Assembly (NCBI GenBank): GCA_022819945.1 | Contig: JAJEGI010000002.1 | Location: forward strand, 1 to 62,342 | DNA from: Candidatus Poribacteria bacterium | Lineage (GTDB): Bacteria > Poribacteria > WGA-4E > WGA-3G | Length of the DNA stretch: 62,342 nt | Reading direction: 5' to 3' | Part shown: positions 43,746 to 53,560 of the stretch, one piece after another | Numbering within the stretch: position 1 is the first letter of the stretch | Layout: each line of letters begins with the position of its first letter | Translations under genes and position numbers: made by a program | Notes under the pieces: model-generated | The model's input: the letters and a program-made list of their open reading frames with translations, nothing else | Database searches by the model: none | What the model was told of the DNA's origin: nothing

Positions 43746-43785
43746 GGTCCGATAGGTTTGGTTTCCTAACCCAACTTACCGGACC
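43746..43785. repeat. Palindromic repeat of the GGTTTCCTAACC family
   Basis: GGTCCG...CGGACC arms enclose AGGTTTGGTTTCCTAACCCAACTT-like sequence. A nearly identical core occurs at 51308-51337. Confidence 0.6.
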
Positions 43786-43818
43786 ACAAGAAACCGGCAT
43801 CTAACCGTATACAATCCG

Positions 43819-43900
43819 TGCCAAAATGACACGGTACATTCCATTACCAATTTCAATACGACAATTTGTCACGTCTAAAAGCCTGCCAAAATGTCACGCT
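43819..43900 (+). promoter_or_regulatory. Candidate activator sites upstream of groESL
   Basis: Three copies of A(A/T)(A/T)TG(A/T)CACG are at 43827-43833, 43867-43873 and 43892-43898. The first lies in a near-perfect palindrome CCGTGCCA-AAA-TGACACGG, the third in a weaker one. They are 40-115 bases upstream of the sigma-54 promoter, the usual place for enhancer-binding protein sites. Confidence 0.5.
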
Positions 43901-43937
43901 CTCCGCTCTAACCCCGATGATCAGGCGATTCCGGAGA

Positions 43938-43954
43938 TTGGCACGAAAATTGCT
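43938..43954 (+). promoter_or_regulatory. Sigma-54 (RpoN) promoter of groESL
   Basis: TTGGCACGAAAATTGCT matches the consensus YTGGCACGRNNNTTGCW, with GG and GC exactly 10 bases apart. It is the only strong promoter seen upstream of groES. Confidence 0.75.
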
Positions 43955-44063
43955 ATTGATTTGTATGAAGATGGCGTTTTTGCCGTCTCAAGAGAAATTA
44001 ATAGGAGGCACACACGCCTCCGCTTACAATTTTTACGCCAAACTCAAGGAGGAATTCAACGAC

Positions 44064-45996
<1,933 letters not shown>

Positions 45997-46017
45997 ACCA
46001 TACTACCCAAAAAGCGA

Positions 46018-46050
46018 AGGCGGGGTCTTAAACCCCGCCTCTCTTTTTTT
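46018..46050 (+). terminator. Rho-independent terminator of groESL
   Basis: AGGCGGGG (46018-46025) pairs with CCCCGCCT (46033-46040), followed by CTC and TTTTTTT. It is also in position to end the convergent operon. Confidence 0.9.
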
Positions 46051-46099
46051 AACGCTATAAAAACCGACAACTAACAACCATGCCTCTGACCGCTGACCC

Positions 46100-46711
46100 T
46101 TAATCGCTGGCGGCTGTTGCATACCCGTACAACTTAATCTCCGCAATCTTTGCAAGCGCAGTCGTTGGACCCTTTACAAAATAAAAATAACGCCCGCGGC
46201 GCCGACCGTCAGGGGTCTCCGCATTCTCGCGATCGAGTTGAATGTTTTTCCGCCGCAGCGCGGCATCTTCCGTCGTCCGACGCACCACTACCTTAATACC
46301 TGAAGTTGTTACAGCTTTGCTAAGCCGAATGTCAATAATACGATCCTTATTCGTCCGCCGGTCATAAATTTTCTCCCATTCGCCCCGTGAGTTGAATGCC
46401 TGCACCTCGAACTCCTCAAGGTTCGTCGAGTGAATCACAATACGATAGACACCCTTTTTCTCTGGTAAATGGATAATCGCTTCTGATGGGATAGCAAGAT
46501 CGGTGGTTAGGCTACCGGAACCCTTTTTGCGTTGGGACTGCCCAATAGTTTCAAGGTCGTTATCGATGAATGACGGATCGCTTGCCGTTACACCGGGTAA
46601 AAGAGCGTAGTTGTCGCTCCACTCCTGTCCAATTACGCAACCGTGACATAGGCACATCAACCCTAATAGAACCGATGTGCAAATTCTGTCTACATTGAAT
46701 TTGACGCTCAT
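46100..46711 (-). CDS. Small lipoprotein, F5/8-type-like
   Basis: This 203-residue protein has a lipoprotein signal (LLGLMCLCHGC). Its beta-rich body (SEAIIHLPEKKGVYRIVIHS, FEVQAFNSRGEWEKIYD, IIDIRLSKAVTTSGIKVVVRRT, AKIAEIKLYG) resembles discoidin/F5/8 type C carbohydrate-binding folds. It is the last gene of a five-gene minus-strand operon, 2 bases after the peptidase-like lipoprotein. It may help bind glycans; this is inference. Confidence 0.75.
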   Translation of the reverse strand: MSVKFNVDRICTSVLLGLMCLCHGCVIGQEWSDNYALLPGVTASDPSFIDNDLETIGQSQRKKGSGSLTTDLAIPSEAIIHLPEKKGVYRIVIHSTNLEEFEVQAFNSRGEWEKIYDRRTNKDRIIDIRLSKAVTTSGIKVVVRRTTEDAALRRKNIQLDRENAETPDGRRRGRYFYFVKGPTTALAKIAEIKLYGYATAASD

Positions 46712-46713
46712 CT

Positions 46714-47736
46714 CTACCTCCGGGGTCGGTTATTCAATTGCTCAATCTGTTTAAGAATATCCTCTTTCGTTAAGTGGCGCACATTAAAATGTAACTTCCT
46801 AAAAAACGGCACAAGGTCTTCATCCGCCGCTTTACTGAAATAGTAGACGAGAACGCTTGTCGGCATCAAGAATTCTAATTGTTGATGAAGACCGTCCGCT
46901 TCCATCAACTCAAAAACCTTAATGTAGAAATCGTTGCCGTATCGTTCCCACAACTCAGCCACGAGTGTGTACGCGTATCGGTACCGCCATTGCGTTAGCG
47001 GGCTACTTTCGGTATGTCCGACCCAATTCTCCAACTCATTCACACCATTGAGATCGATACGGACATCTGCCTTGAGGCTATCGAATTTTTTGTGCAGGCC
47101 GCCTTTCGCATACTCCGACTGAATCAGAACAGCGATGCCTTCGGAGAACCATACCGGTATATAATAGATATTCGTAAAGGCATGTGTCAGTTCATGAACT
47201 CGTACCCCGTGCTGTTCATACATCTGCATTGGAAAATCCATCTGGATACCATCAATAAGCTTCACATACCGACCATTTTGCATGCCTCTGCTGTACTGCG
47301 TACTCGTAAACGCTACGAGTCGGTTGCCTCGATAGGCATCGTGCACCGTTACGTGAATTTGATGCTCAGGATGGAACCCAAAAAGTTTATGCATCGCCTC
47401 GTAGAGGCTCTCCATATAACGGAGGGCAGTGTCAATGAATTCCTTTCGCTCTGCGAACTCATCAAAATTGGGATGTCCATGCAAATCTTCAGCAAATTTG
47501 AGGGTATAATGATCGCTTTCACCGGACAGCGCATCCTCCCCAATCTCAATTTTCGCATTTGTGCGTTTGAGCATCAGGGTGCTTGTGTTCCGTTCTTCAA
47601 AGATCCGTTCTTCGCGGCGCTGCTGCGCCTCTTTCAATGCTGTACAACCGCTGAAAACAATCGCTGTTATAATAAACAGGATTGGGATCACGCGCCAAAG
47701 GGGCGCAACAAGGTGTAATCTACTTCTATATTTCAT
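46714..47736 (-). CDS. Lipoprotein metallopeptidase (HExxH, gluzincin-type)
   Basis: The 340-residue lipoprotein (lipobox IVFSGC, Cys31) has a zinc site HELTH (His181, Glu182, His185) followed by WFSEGIAVL with Glu199 as third ligand. This is the peptidase MA/gluzincin pattern. An N-terminal signal and a helical C-terminus complete it. It should act in the periplasm on the outer membrane face. It is operonic with the sulfatase-like gene (11-base gap). Confidence 0.88.
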   Translation of the reverse strand: MKYRSRLHLVAPLWRVIPILFIITAIVFSGCTALKEAQQRREERIFEERNTSTLMLKRTNAKIEIGEDALSGESDHYTLKFAEDLHGHPNFDEFAERKEFIDTALRYMESLYEAMHKLFGFHPEHQIHVTVHDAYRGNRLVAFTSTQYSRGMQNGRYVKLIDGIQMDFPMQMYEQHGVRVHELTHAFTNIYYIPVWFSEGIAVLIQSEYAKGGLHKKFDSLKADVRIDLNGVNELENWVGHTESSPLTQWRYRYAYTLVAELWERYGNDFYIKVFELMEADGLHQQLEFLMPTSVLVYYFSKAADEDLVPFFRKLHFNVRHLTKEDILKQIEQLNNRPRR

Positions 47737-47747
47737 GACGCACCTCT

Positions 47748-49115
47748 TTAGAGCGGCACCGCCTTCGATTTATCACCGATGCGGCGCATGGTAATATCCT
47801 GTTCAATTGTTGGGTCAGGCAGCCCCGTCTCGGCAAGTCTGCGTTGTAGAAAAGCGTCCATGTCGGCTTTCAAACGCGCAACGACATCATCCGCTTCCTC
47901 AGCGAGATTGTAGACCTCATCTGGATCCTCTTCAAGATCGTAGAGTTCCAAATCTGGGGTGTTATAAACAGCAGGTGTCCCGCCGGTTTCAATAATCAAT
48001 TTCCATTTCTTAGTCTGCCATCCGCGCTTTTTCATCCAGCCGCACTCAGTAAGATAGACCGCCACCGTGGTACCATCGTGCGCGCCGCTTTCCATCAGCG
48101 TACTTAGACTTGTCCCTTCCATCTTTTCACGTTCTGCCACTGCTGTCAATCCTGCATAATCGAGGATCGTCGGCGCAATATCGGTGAGACGCACGAGACC
48201 GCCAAGTCGCTGCCCTGTTGGAACAAGTGCCGGACAGTGAACAATCAAAGGCACGTGGCAGTTCGTTTCATAAAGCCCATGATGATCATACCAGAGTTCG
48301 TGTTCATCAAGCTCTTCGCCGTGATCAGCGGTAATAATCAGCAGTGTCTCCTCCAGCTGCCCAGAATCCTGTAGATACCGAAACAGCTGCGCAAGGCACG
48401 CGTCCATATACGCAATCGAGGCATCGTACTGCGAGTTAACATAACGTCTATCTCGCCAGAGCCGCTTTTTTGAAATGTTGTCAGGGGCCGCCGGATCCGG
48501 TGTGCACATCCACTGCCGGAAATAGTCCGTGAAAGGTTCACATGCGTAAACGGCATCCATGTTTCGATTGTTCGGATCACACTCGTCGCCGCTATAGAAC
48601 ATCCGTTCAAAGGGAAGCGGTGGATGATAAGGTGTATGCGGATCCCAATAGTGGAGAAAAGCGAACCAAGGTTTGTCTTGTGCCTGCGCGAGGTCTAAAA
48701 GTGCCATAGCCGTCTCGTTAACCGCTTCCGCCTTTCGGGCTTTGCGAAAACCACTCTCCCATTGGTAGCCGCGATACTGCCCTTCAGGAAAACCGCGCTG
48801 GAACCAGCGACCCAAATTGTCCGCAGCGACAGTAAAATAGCCCGCTTCACTCAGCAATTCCGGCACCGTCTTAACATCTTCTGCCAAGTTTAGTGTCCCA
48901 CCTTGTGTGATGATTTGGTGAGACAAAACATCTTTACCAGTGAACATCGTCGTATGTGCAGGATGCGTCGGGATATGCGGGCTAATACATTTCTCAAAGA
49001 GCGTCGATTTTTCTAACAGCGCATCAAGGTGTGGCGTTGTTAGGTGATAATGTCCATAACAACTCATACTTGATGCCCGAAGGGTATCCAAGGATATAAG
49101 GATAATATTGCGCAA
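47748..49115 (-). CDS. Sulfatase-like hydrolase without the canonical Cys motif
   Basis: This 455-residue alkaline-phosphatase-superfamily enzyme has the N-terminal ILISLDTLRASSMSCYG metal site (Asp10), PTHPAHTTMFTGK, LHYWDPHTPYHPP, ITADHGEELDEH and the KLIIETGG-type tail. In arylsulfatases the nucleophile is formylglycine from a CxPSR motif. Here that position is THPAH, so Thr50 and His54 replace Cys and Arg. It would therefore not use formylglycine, and may be a phosphodiesterase or phosphotransferase. No signal peptide is obvious. Confidence 0.85.
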   Translation of the reverse strand: MRNIILISLDTLRASSMSCYGHYHLTTPHLDALLEKSTLFEKCISPHIPTHPAHTTMFTGKDVLSHQIITQGGTLNLAEDVKTVPELLSEAGYFTVAADNLGRWFQRGFPEGQYRGYQWESGFRKARKAEAVNETAMALLDLAQAQDKPWFAFLHYWDPHTPYHPPLPFERMFYSGDECDPNNRNMDAVYACEPFTDYFRQWMCTPDPAAPDNISKKRLWRDRRYVNSQYDASIAYMDACLAQLFRYLQDSGQLEETLLIITADHGEELDEHELWYDHHGLYETNCHVPLIVHCPALVPTGQRLGGLVRLTDIAPTILDYAGLTAVAEREKMEGTSLSTLMESGAHDGTTVAVYLTECGWMKKRGWQTKKWKLIIETGGTPAVYNTPDLELYDLEEDPDEVYNLAEEADDVVARLKADMDAFLQRRLAETGLPDPTIEQDITMRRIGDKSKAVPL

Positions 49116-49134
49116 CGGTTCGCTCCTCTTTCTT

Positions 49135-50031
49135 TTAATTTCCGAAATGCTGTGCGATCAGAACAAGGTCTAAAATGTTAATCTTCCCATCGTCGTTCAC
49201 ATCCCCAGCCTCGTCCGGATCCGTGACAGGTTGCCCGAACTTGCCAGCGACGAATACGAGGTCTAAAATGTTAACCGTGCCATCGCCGTTCACATCCGCA
49301 GCTGACCTTTCCCCCGCGTCCGCAGCATTTATGGTTATCAAACTATTTTCGAGGGTGCTTTCCAACGGCGCATCATCGGTATCGGAGAGATTGATTTCCA
49401 GCAGTGTAATAGCAGCGGGTTTCGCTTCAGTAACTTCAAAGATAAGCGTCGCAAGCGTCCCATCACCATCCACAGAGACTGGTTTTATATCGGATCCAGG
49501 TGTCCCATCACCATCCACAGGGACTGGGTTTGTATCGACGCCAAGCGGCGATGAAGCCAAGATGGAGAACGCCCAATACGGCGCGTTGGGTAATCCCGAA
49601 TCCGGCGGCAGTTCTGGAATCTCGAACAATACGCTGTCTATTGAGAACTCTAATGCAGGCTCCGGGGCAACTTCCGCCGGCGGAAATTGCACGGACTTGC
49701 CCGACACCGTTGTATCCCCGACAATGAGTATGACGTCATAACTCCCATCATCTTGCAACTCGGGGCTCATCCAAACGCCGCCTGTCGGAAGATAGTCGCC
49801 CGGCATCGTGCCAATGTACTTGAGTGCTGCCGAATCAAAGACGACAAGCGGTCCATACCCCGCAACACCTTTGCCACCCGTTATTTTAATGTCAATTGCC
49901 ACGTGCTCACCAACGGCTGCAGCAGTGATGTCAGTCGTAGGTTCAAAAAAAACAGTGGTTTCACTATAAGCAGTTATCGTAAATCCTAATGCCATGACAG
50001 CTGCGAGTAAAGCAAAAAGTTGTTTTTTCAT
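49135..50031 (-). CDS. Secreted cohesin- and dockerin-containing protein
   Basis: The 298-residue protein has a signal peptide (LFALLAAVMALGFTITAYS). A cohesin-like beta domain follows (TTVFFEPTTDITAAAVGEHVAIDI, VAGYGPLVVFDSAALKYIG, ATLIFEVTE). Two dockerin type I repeats (ADVNGDGTVNILDLVFVAGKFG and GDVNDDGKINILDLVLIAQHFG) end it. Between them is a doubled VDGDGT insertion. Cohesins and dockerins normally pair on different proteins, so both in one chain suggests self-assembly or a small scaffold. Start ATG 50031 has GGAGAAAAAA. It lies 10 bases after the aminotransferase stop. Confidence 0.88.
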   Translation of the reverse strand: MKKQLFALLAAVMALGFTITAYSETTVFFEPTTDITAAAVGEHVAIDIKITGGKGVAGYGPLVVFDSAALKYIGTMPGDYLPTGGVWMSPELQDDGSYDVILIVGDTTVSGKSVQFPPAEVAPEPALEFSIDSVLFEIPELPPDSGLPNAPYWAFSILASSPLGVDTNPVPVDGDGTPGSDIKPVSVDGDGTLATLIFEVTEAKPAAITLLEINLSDTDDAPLESTLENSLITINAADAGERSAADVNGDGTVNILDLVFVAGKFGQPVTDPDEAGDVNDDGKINILDLVLIAQHFGN

Positions 50032-50041
50032 TTTTTTCTCC

Positions 50042-51172
50042 TTAACCTGCTTCGGAGCACTGCGCCCCACGGATCGCTTCACATAAATACCTAATCCCTT
50101 CAGAAATATCATCCACATGGCAGTATGCATACGCCAACCGAATCGCCTTCACTGGGGCGTTCGCATAGTGGAAAGCACTCCCGTTGCTATAACCGACCCC
50201 TTTTTCGGATGCCAACTGTTGCAACTTCTGCATATCCGTTGATTCCGGCAGATCTATCCAGAGAAACAATCCACCACGCGGTCGCGTCCACGTACAGAGA
50301 TCACTGACATTCGCTTCAAGGGTATCTCCCACTGCCCGACACTTCGCGCCGACAGCAGCATTCGTCTTCACGAGGTGCGCTTCGAGGTGCTCCATAAAGA
50401 ATTCAGCAACGATTGCACTCGCCAACGCGCTCGTCCCACCGTCCCAACGGTTCTGGTGGATTTGCCCATAATACGGTTGTCGCGCCACAAAATAGCCTTG
50501 CCGAACCCCGGCACCTAAAATCTTGGAAAAAGTCGCAATGAAGATGACCCGATTCGATGTATCTAATTTAAAAAGCGCATCCGGAGTTGGGGTCGAGGTA
50601 AAGTCAATATCGCCGTAGCAATCGTCTTCAACAATCACCGTATCATACGCTTCCGCTAACGCCAGCATCCGGTGTCGGCGTTCAAGCGAGAGAATTGCCC
50701 CCGTTGGGTTCTGATGGTTCGATGTCGTATAAATCAATGCTGGACGAATATTTTTCGCTTTGAGTGCTTTGAGTTTTGATTCCAGCGCATCCATATCCAT
50801 CCCGTCGATATAGTCCATCGACACGCCTTCGATGTTCGCCTTGAAATGCCGCATGATCCCTAAGGTGCCGCTGTAAGTGAATTCCTCTGTGAGTACCGTA
50901 TCGCCTGGATTGATAAGTGTTCCGAGGACTAACTCCAGTGCCTGCATAGAGCCGGAGGTGATTGAGGTGTTATCTATGGGCAGCGGAACGCCTTCGCGCC
51001 GTTCAAAGCGCATTGATGCCAGTTCGCGCAGCCCGCTATAACCGGATTCACCGGGATAGTTGACCAAGTCACCCCCCAATTTTCGGAGTGCCTTCTCACT
51101 CGCCGCAATCAGCCCCTCTGTCGGGAATGTATATGGATCCGGACGTCCACCTGTAAAAGCAAAATCTTTCAT
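50042..51172 (-). CDS. PLP-dependent aminotransferase, 2-aminoadipate type
   Basis: This fold-type I aminotransferase of 376 residues from ATG 51172 starts MKDFAFTGGRPDPYTFP. It has SGLRELASMRF, ITSGSMQALELV, TTSNHQNPTG, VIVEDDCYGDI and the PLP-lysine motif ATFSKILGAGVRQGY. It is related to the MocR and LysN/2-aminoadipate group but lacks the GntR domain. It is the first gene of the five-gene operon behind the promoter at 51213-51241. The longer frame to 51241 has no start support. Confidence 0.92.
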   Translation of the reverse strand: MKDFAFTGGRPDPYTFPTEGLIAASEKALRKLGGDLVNYPGESGYSGLRELASMRFERREGVPLPIDNTSITSGSMQALELVLGTLINPGDTVLTEEFTYSGTLGIMRHFKANIEGVSMDYIDGMDMDALESKLKALKAKNIRPALIYTTSNHQNPTGAILSLERRHRMLALAEAYDTVIVEDDCYGDIDFTSTPTPDALFKLDTSNRVIFIATFSKILGAGVRQGYFVARQPYYGQIHQNRWDGGTSALASAIVAEFFMEHLEAHLVKTNAAVGAKCRAVGDTLEANVSDLCTWTRPRGGLFLWIDLPESTDMQKLQQLASEKGVGYSNGSAFHYANAPVKAIRLAYAYCHVDDISEGIRYLCEAIRGAQCSEAG

Positions 51173-51212
51173 AATGTGCTCCTTTTTGTAGACAGATTCC
51201 TTTGATAAGTAA

Positions 51213-51241
51213 ATTATAACAGACTTTTCCAAAAAAATCAA
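51213..51241 (-). promoter_or_regulatory. Sigma-70 promoter of the five-gene operon
   Basis: On the minus strand TTGATT (51236-51241) and TATAAT (51213-51218) are 17 bases apart. Confidence 0.65.
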
Positions 51242-51307
51242 TGAGTTGTCGGTCGGCTATCAGGGTCATTCAATTGTCCATTTTCGATCGAAGTTTCATC
51301 CCCAGGC

Positions 51308-51337
51308 CCGGTAGGTTCGGTTTCCTAACCGAACCGG
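51308..51337. repeat. Palindromic repeat CCGGTAGGTTCGG...CCGAACCGG
   Basis: GGTTCGG pairs with CCGAACC around TTTCCTAA. Its core is nearly the same as at 43746-43785. Confidence 0.6.
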
Positions 51338-51417
51338 ATCCTTGAAAAAAGACGTGAAACCCAATAATTTCTTAAAATTGAATGACCCTGGGTCGGCTAT
51401 AAGCCATCGGCTGATTC

Positions 51418-51446
51418 TTGACACCAATTGCCAATTGTGCTATACT
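51418..51446 (+). promoter_or_regulatory. Sigma-70 promoter of rimI
   Basis: TTGACA (51418-51423), 17-base spacer, TATACT (51441-51446), 42 bases before the ATG. Confidence 0.85.
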
Positions 51447-51488
51447 TGCGCTATCTTTTTACAACAGAACCGTTCGTACATTTACCAA

Positions 51489-51968
51489 ATGACAACCCAA
51501 AACCCGCTCCAAAATCTCACATTTGAACCGATGCATCTCGATGACCTACAACAGGTCTTAGACATCGAAAATCAATGTTTTGAGAATCCGTGGAGCAATA
51601 CCTACTTTACAATATCCTTGAAGCGACCCCGCTCGTATGAACGTTTTTATGTTGCACGGCGCGAGAACACCGTCGTCGGCTATATAGTGTTTAACATTCT
51701 TCATGGAGAAGCACATATCCTGAACATCGCCGTACCACCTGCCTTTCAGCGGCAAGGCATCGGTAAATATCTGCTCACCTCAGCACTGGAAATGATACAG
51801 GTGGATAACGGGCGCGAGGTGCTTTTGGAAGTCGCCGTCAGCAATTTACCGGCACAATATCTCTACCGACAATTCGGATTCCGTATCTGTGGTATCCGAA
51901 AAAACTACTACGGACGCTATAAAGACGCTTACGTTTTTCGTAAAGGAGCAAAAGACGATGCTATTTAA
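51489..51968 (+). CDS. rimI: Ribosomal-protein-alanine N-acetyltransferase RimI-like (GNAT)
   Basis: This 159-residue GNAT enzyme from ATG 51489 has the RimI pattern: FEPMHLDDLQQVLDIENQCFENPWS, YIVFNILHGEAHILNIAVPPAFQRQGIGKYLL (acetyl-CoA motif A, RxxGxG), LEVAVSNLPAQYLYRQFGF and the RKNYYGRYKDAYVF ending. It acetylates the N-terminus of S18 in E. coli. The next gene overlaps its stop. Confidence 0.9.
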   Translation: MTTQNPLQNLTFEPMHLDDLQQVLDIENQCFENPWSNTYFTISLKRPRSYERFYVARRENTVVGYIVFNILHGEAHILNIAVPPAFQRQGIGKYLLTSALEMIQVDNGREVLLEVAVSNLPAQYLYRQFGFRICGIRKNYYGRYKDAYVFRKGAKDDAI

Positions 51969-52737
51969 CCTCTTAAGCCATACTTTTTCAGCGACTGCAA
52001 CGCTATCACTCTCAATTCGCCGCCAAGAGCCACGAACCGCTGGTAGAAACGGCTGGCGCGTCATTGAAGAAGAGGTCGATTGGAACCCCTCTGAAACGGC
52101 TATCATTGTCGTTGATATGTGGAATGAACATTGGTCCTGGGGCGCAACAGAGCGCGTAAACGTGATGGCACCTCGGATGAACATCGTGCTTGAACGCGCA
52201 AGGCAAAGCGGCGTGCAGATTATCCACGCGCCCTCCGACACCATGGATTTTTACGAGGCACACCCAGCGCGCCGCTCGGTGCTGGAATTCCCACATGCCG
52301 ACCCGCCAGAGGAACGCGAGATGCCCGATCCGCCGCTACCCGTTGATGCCTCCGATGGCGGTTCGGATACCGGCGAAGCCGATAGTTTCAAAGCGTGGCA
52401 CCGCCAGCATCCTGTCATCGAAATCACTGATGAAGATGCCATCAGCGACAACGGACAGGAGGTCTACAACCTACTTCATCACAAAGGTATTAAAAATATC
52501 ATTTTCATGGGGGTTCACACGAATATGTGTGTACTCGGACGCTCCTTTGCGATTAAGCAGATGGTGCGTTGGGGTTTCAACGCTGTTCTCGCCCGCGACC
52601 TCACGGATGCAATGTATAATCCGTTCAAACCGCCGTATGTCAGCCATGAAGAAGGAACGCAGCTAATCATCGAATATATTGAGAAATTCTGGTGTCCCAC
52701 AATCTTAAGCGGCGATTTAACAACCCCGAAGGCGTGA
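51958..52737 (+). CDS. Isochorismatase-family cysteine hydrolase
   Basis: This 259-residue cysteine hydrolase has the triad pattern: IIVVDMWNEHW (Asp), the GVHTNMCVLGRSFA catalytic-cysteine motif, and a lysine/histidine region at IHAPSDTMDFY. The stretch at about 110-140 (PPEEREMPDPPLPVDASDGG) is an acidic proline-rich insertion. Start ATG 51958 overlaps the rimI stop by 11 bases. It probably hydrolyses an amide or an N-carbamoyl compound; the substrate is unknown. Confidence 0.88.
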   Translation: MLFNLLSHTFSATATLSLSIRRQEPRTAGRNGWRVIEEEVDWNPSETAIIVVDMWNEHWSWGATERVNVMAPRMNIVLERARQSGVQIIHAPSDTMDFYEAHPARRSVLEFPHADPPEEREMPDPPLPVDASDGGSDTGEADSFKAWHRQHPVIEITDEDAISDNGQEVYNLLHHKGIKNIIFMGVHTNMCVLGRSFAIKQMVRWGFNAVLARDLTDAMYNPFKPPYVSHEEGTQLIIEYIEKFWCPTILSGDLTTPKA

Positions 52738-52840
52738 GATGGTTTTGAGGACTCAGTTTTCCGTTTTCAGTAAAGAGGTATTCCATTGAACCAAATCTCT
52801 CTTTAACTGAGTACTGATAACTGACAACTATCTACAAACA

Positions 52841-52875
52841 AAAAGCCCACGGCACCCAAAATACCGTGGGCTTTT
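52841..52875. terminator. Bidirectional rho-independent terminator
   Basis: AAAAGCCCACGG and CCGTGGGCTTTT are perfect inverted arms around an 11-base loop, with A run on one side and T run on the other. It serves both convergent genes. Confidence 0.92.
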
Positions 52876-52894
52876 CTATATTCAACACGTACAC

Positions 52895-53542
52895 TTATCG
52901 ACGGTCATCTTTCAGCGCACCCCATGTCGTCGTGAGCTTCTGCTTCGGATCCACAGCAGTGCTCACAGCAGGTACAACCTCCAAAGCACTGAACATCGCA
53001 TTGAGATCGCCTGCACCGGTCTCCCCGTTCCCAGCGAGGTTGAGATCGAGCGTACCATCGCTCACCTCAATCCCCGAATAGGTTTTGATGTCAATCTCAT
53101 CTTTGCCCGGTGTTACATAGAGCGGCTCGACGTTCTCCTCTTCAATGAAAATATCGAAGCCACGGTTGTTCGGGGACCAGTGTTCACCGACGAGATAGGT
53201 CACGTCAAAAGTGCCGTTGCCGGTCTTGAACTGGTACTTAACAGTGTCCGGGAACTGTGCCCAACTCACAGCATAGAAAAGATCCACATCGTAACCAGCG
53301 GCTTCTGCCTGTGCTTGTGCATCCGCTGTCAACGTTTTGACTTCAGCGGTCCGCGGCTCTTTTTCAATCCAACCGCCCCATGATTGGTCTGCTTGCTGTG
53401 CACCGCGCCAGACGCGACCCTGTGAATCCGTAAAGTCATCTGTCTTGCCGCCCCACACTCGGAACTCCTCCGCCGGTAAAAGCGTCGGTAGTGCAAACAC
53501 AGCCAGTAAAAACACTATGGTTAAAACACTAAAAAACCTCAT
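52895..53542 (-). CDS. Secreted malectin-like protein 1
   Basis: The 215-residue protein from ATG 53542 has a signal peptide and then a malectin-type carbohydrate-binding fold: FRVWGGKTDDFTDSQGRVWRG, WGGWIE, YDVDLFYAVSWAQFPD, FDVTYLVGEHWSPNNRGFDIFIEEE, and the D-IDIKTYSGIEVSDGTL end. It ends AFTTTWGALK-like. It is the paralogue of the gene 20 bases upstream and is probably periplasmic or secreted. A terminator follows. Confidence 0.8.
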   Translation of the reverse strand: MRFFSVLTIVFLLAVFALPTLLPAEEFRVWGGKTDDFTDSQGRVWRGAQQADQSWGGWIEKEPRTAEVKTLTADAQAQAEAAGYDVDLFYAVSWAQFPDTVKYQFKTGNGTFDVTYLVGEHWSPNNRGFDIFIEEENVEPLYVTPGKDEIDIKTYSGIEVSDGTLDLNLAGNGETGAGDLNAMFSALEVVPAVSTAVDPKQKLTTTWGALKDDRR

Positions 53543-53560
53543 CAAAATTGCCTCCATCTA

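Larger units (their letters stand above)
43730..44063 (+). promoter_or_regulatory. groESL upstream region
   Basis: These 334 bases have a palindromic repeat (43746-43785), three TGWCACG sites (43827-43898) and a sigma-54 promoter (43938-43954). The leader is about 100 bases. No CIRCE (HrcA) inverted repeat is visible. Confidence 0.7.
51173..51488. promoter_or_regulatory. Divergent intergenic region with a palindromic repeat
   Basis: These 316 bases contain a minus-strand promoter (51213-51241), a palindromic repeat (51308-51337) and the rimI promoter (51418-51446). Copies of AATGACCCT-type words flank the repeat at about 51264 and 51381. Confidence 0.6.

Noticed and set aside
43730..44063. 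CIRCE/HrcA operator upstream of groESL
   Set aside because: No TTAGCACTC-N9-GAGTGCTAA-like inverted repeat is visible; the palindromes present have other sequences.
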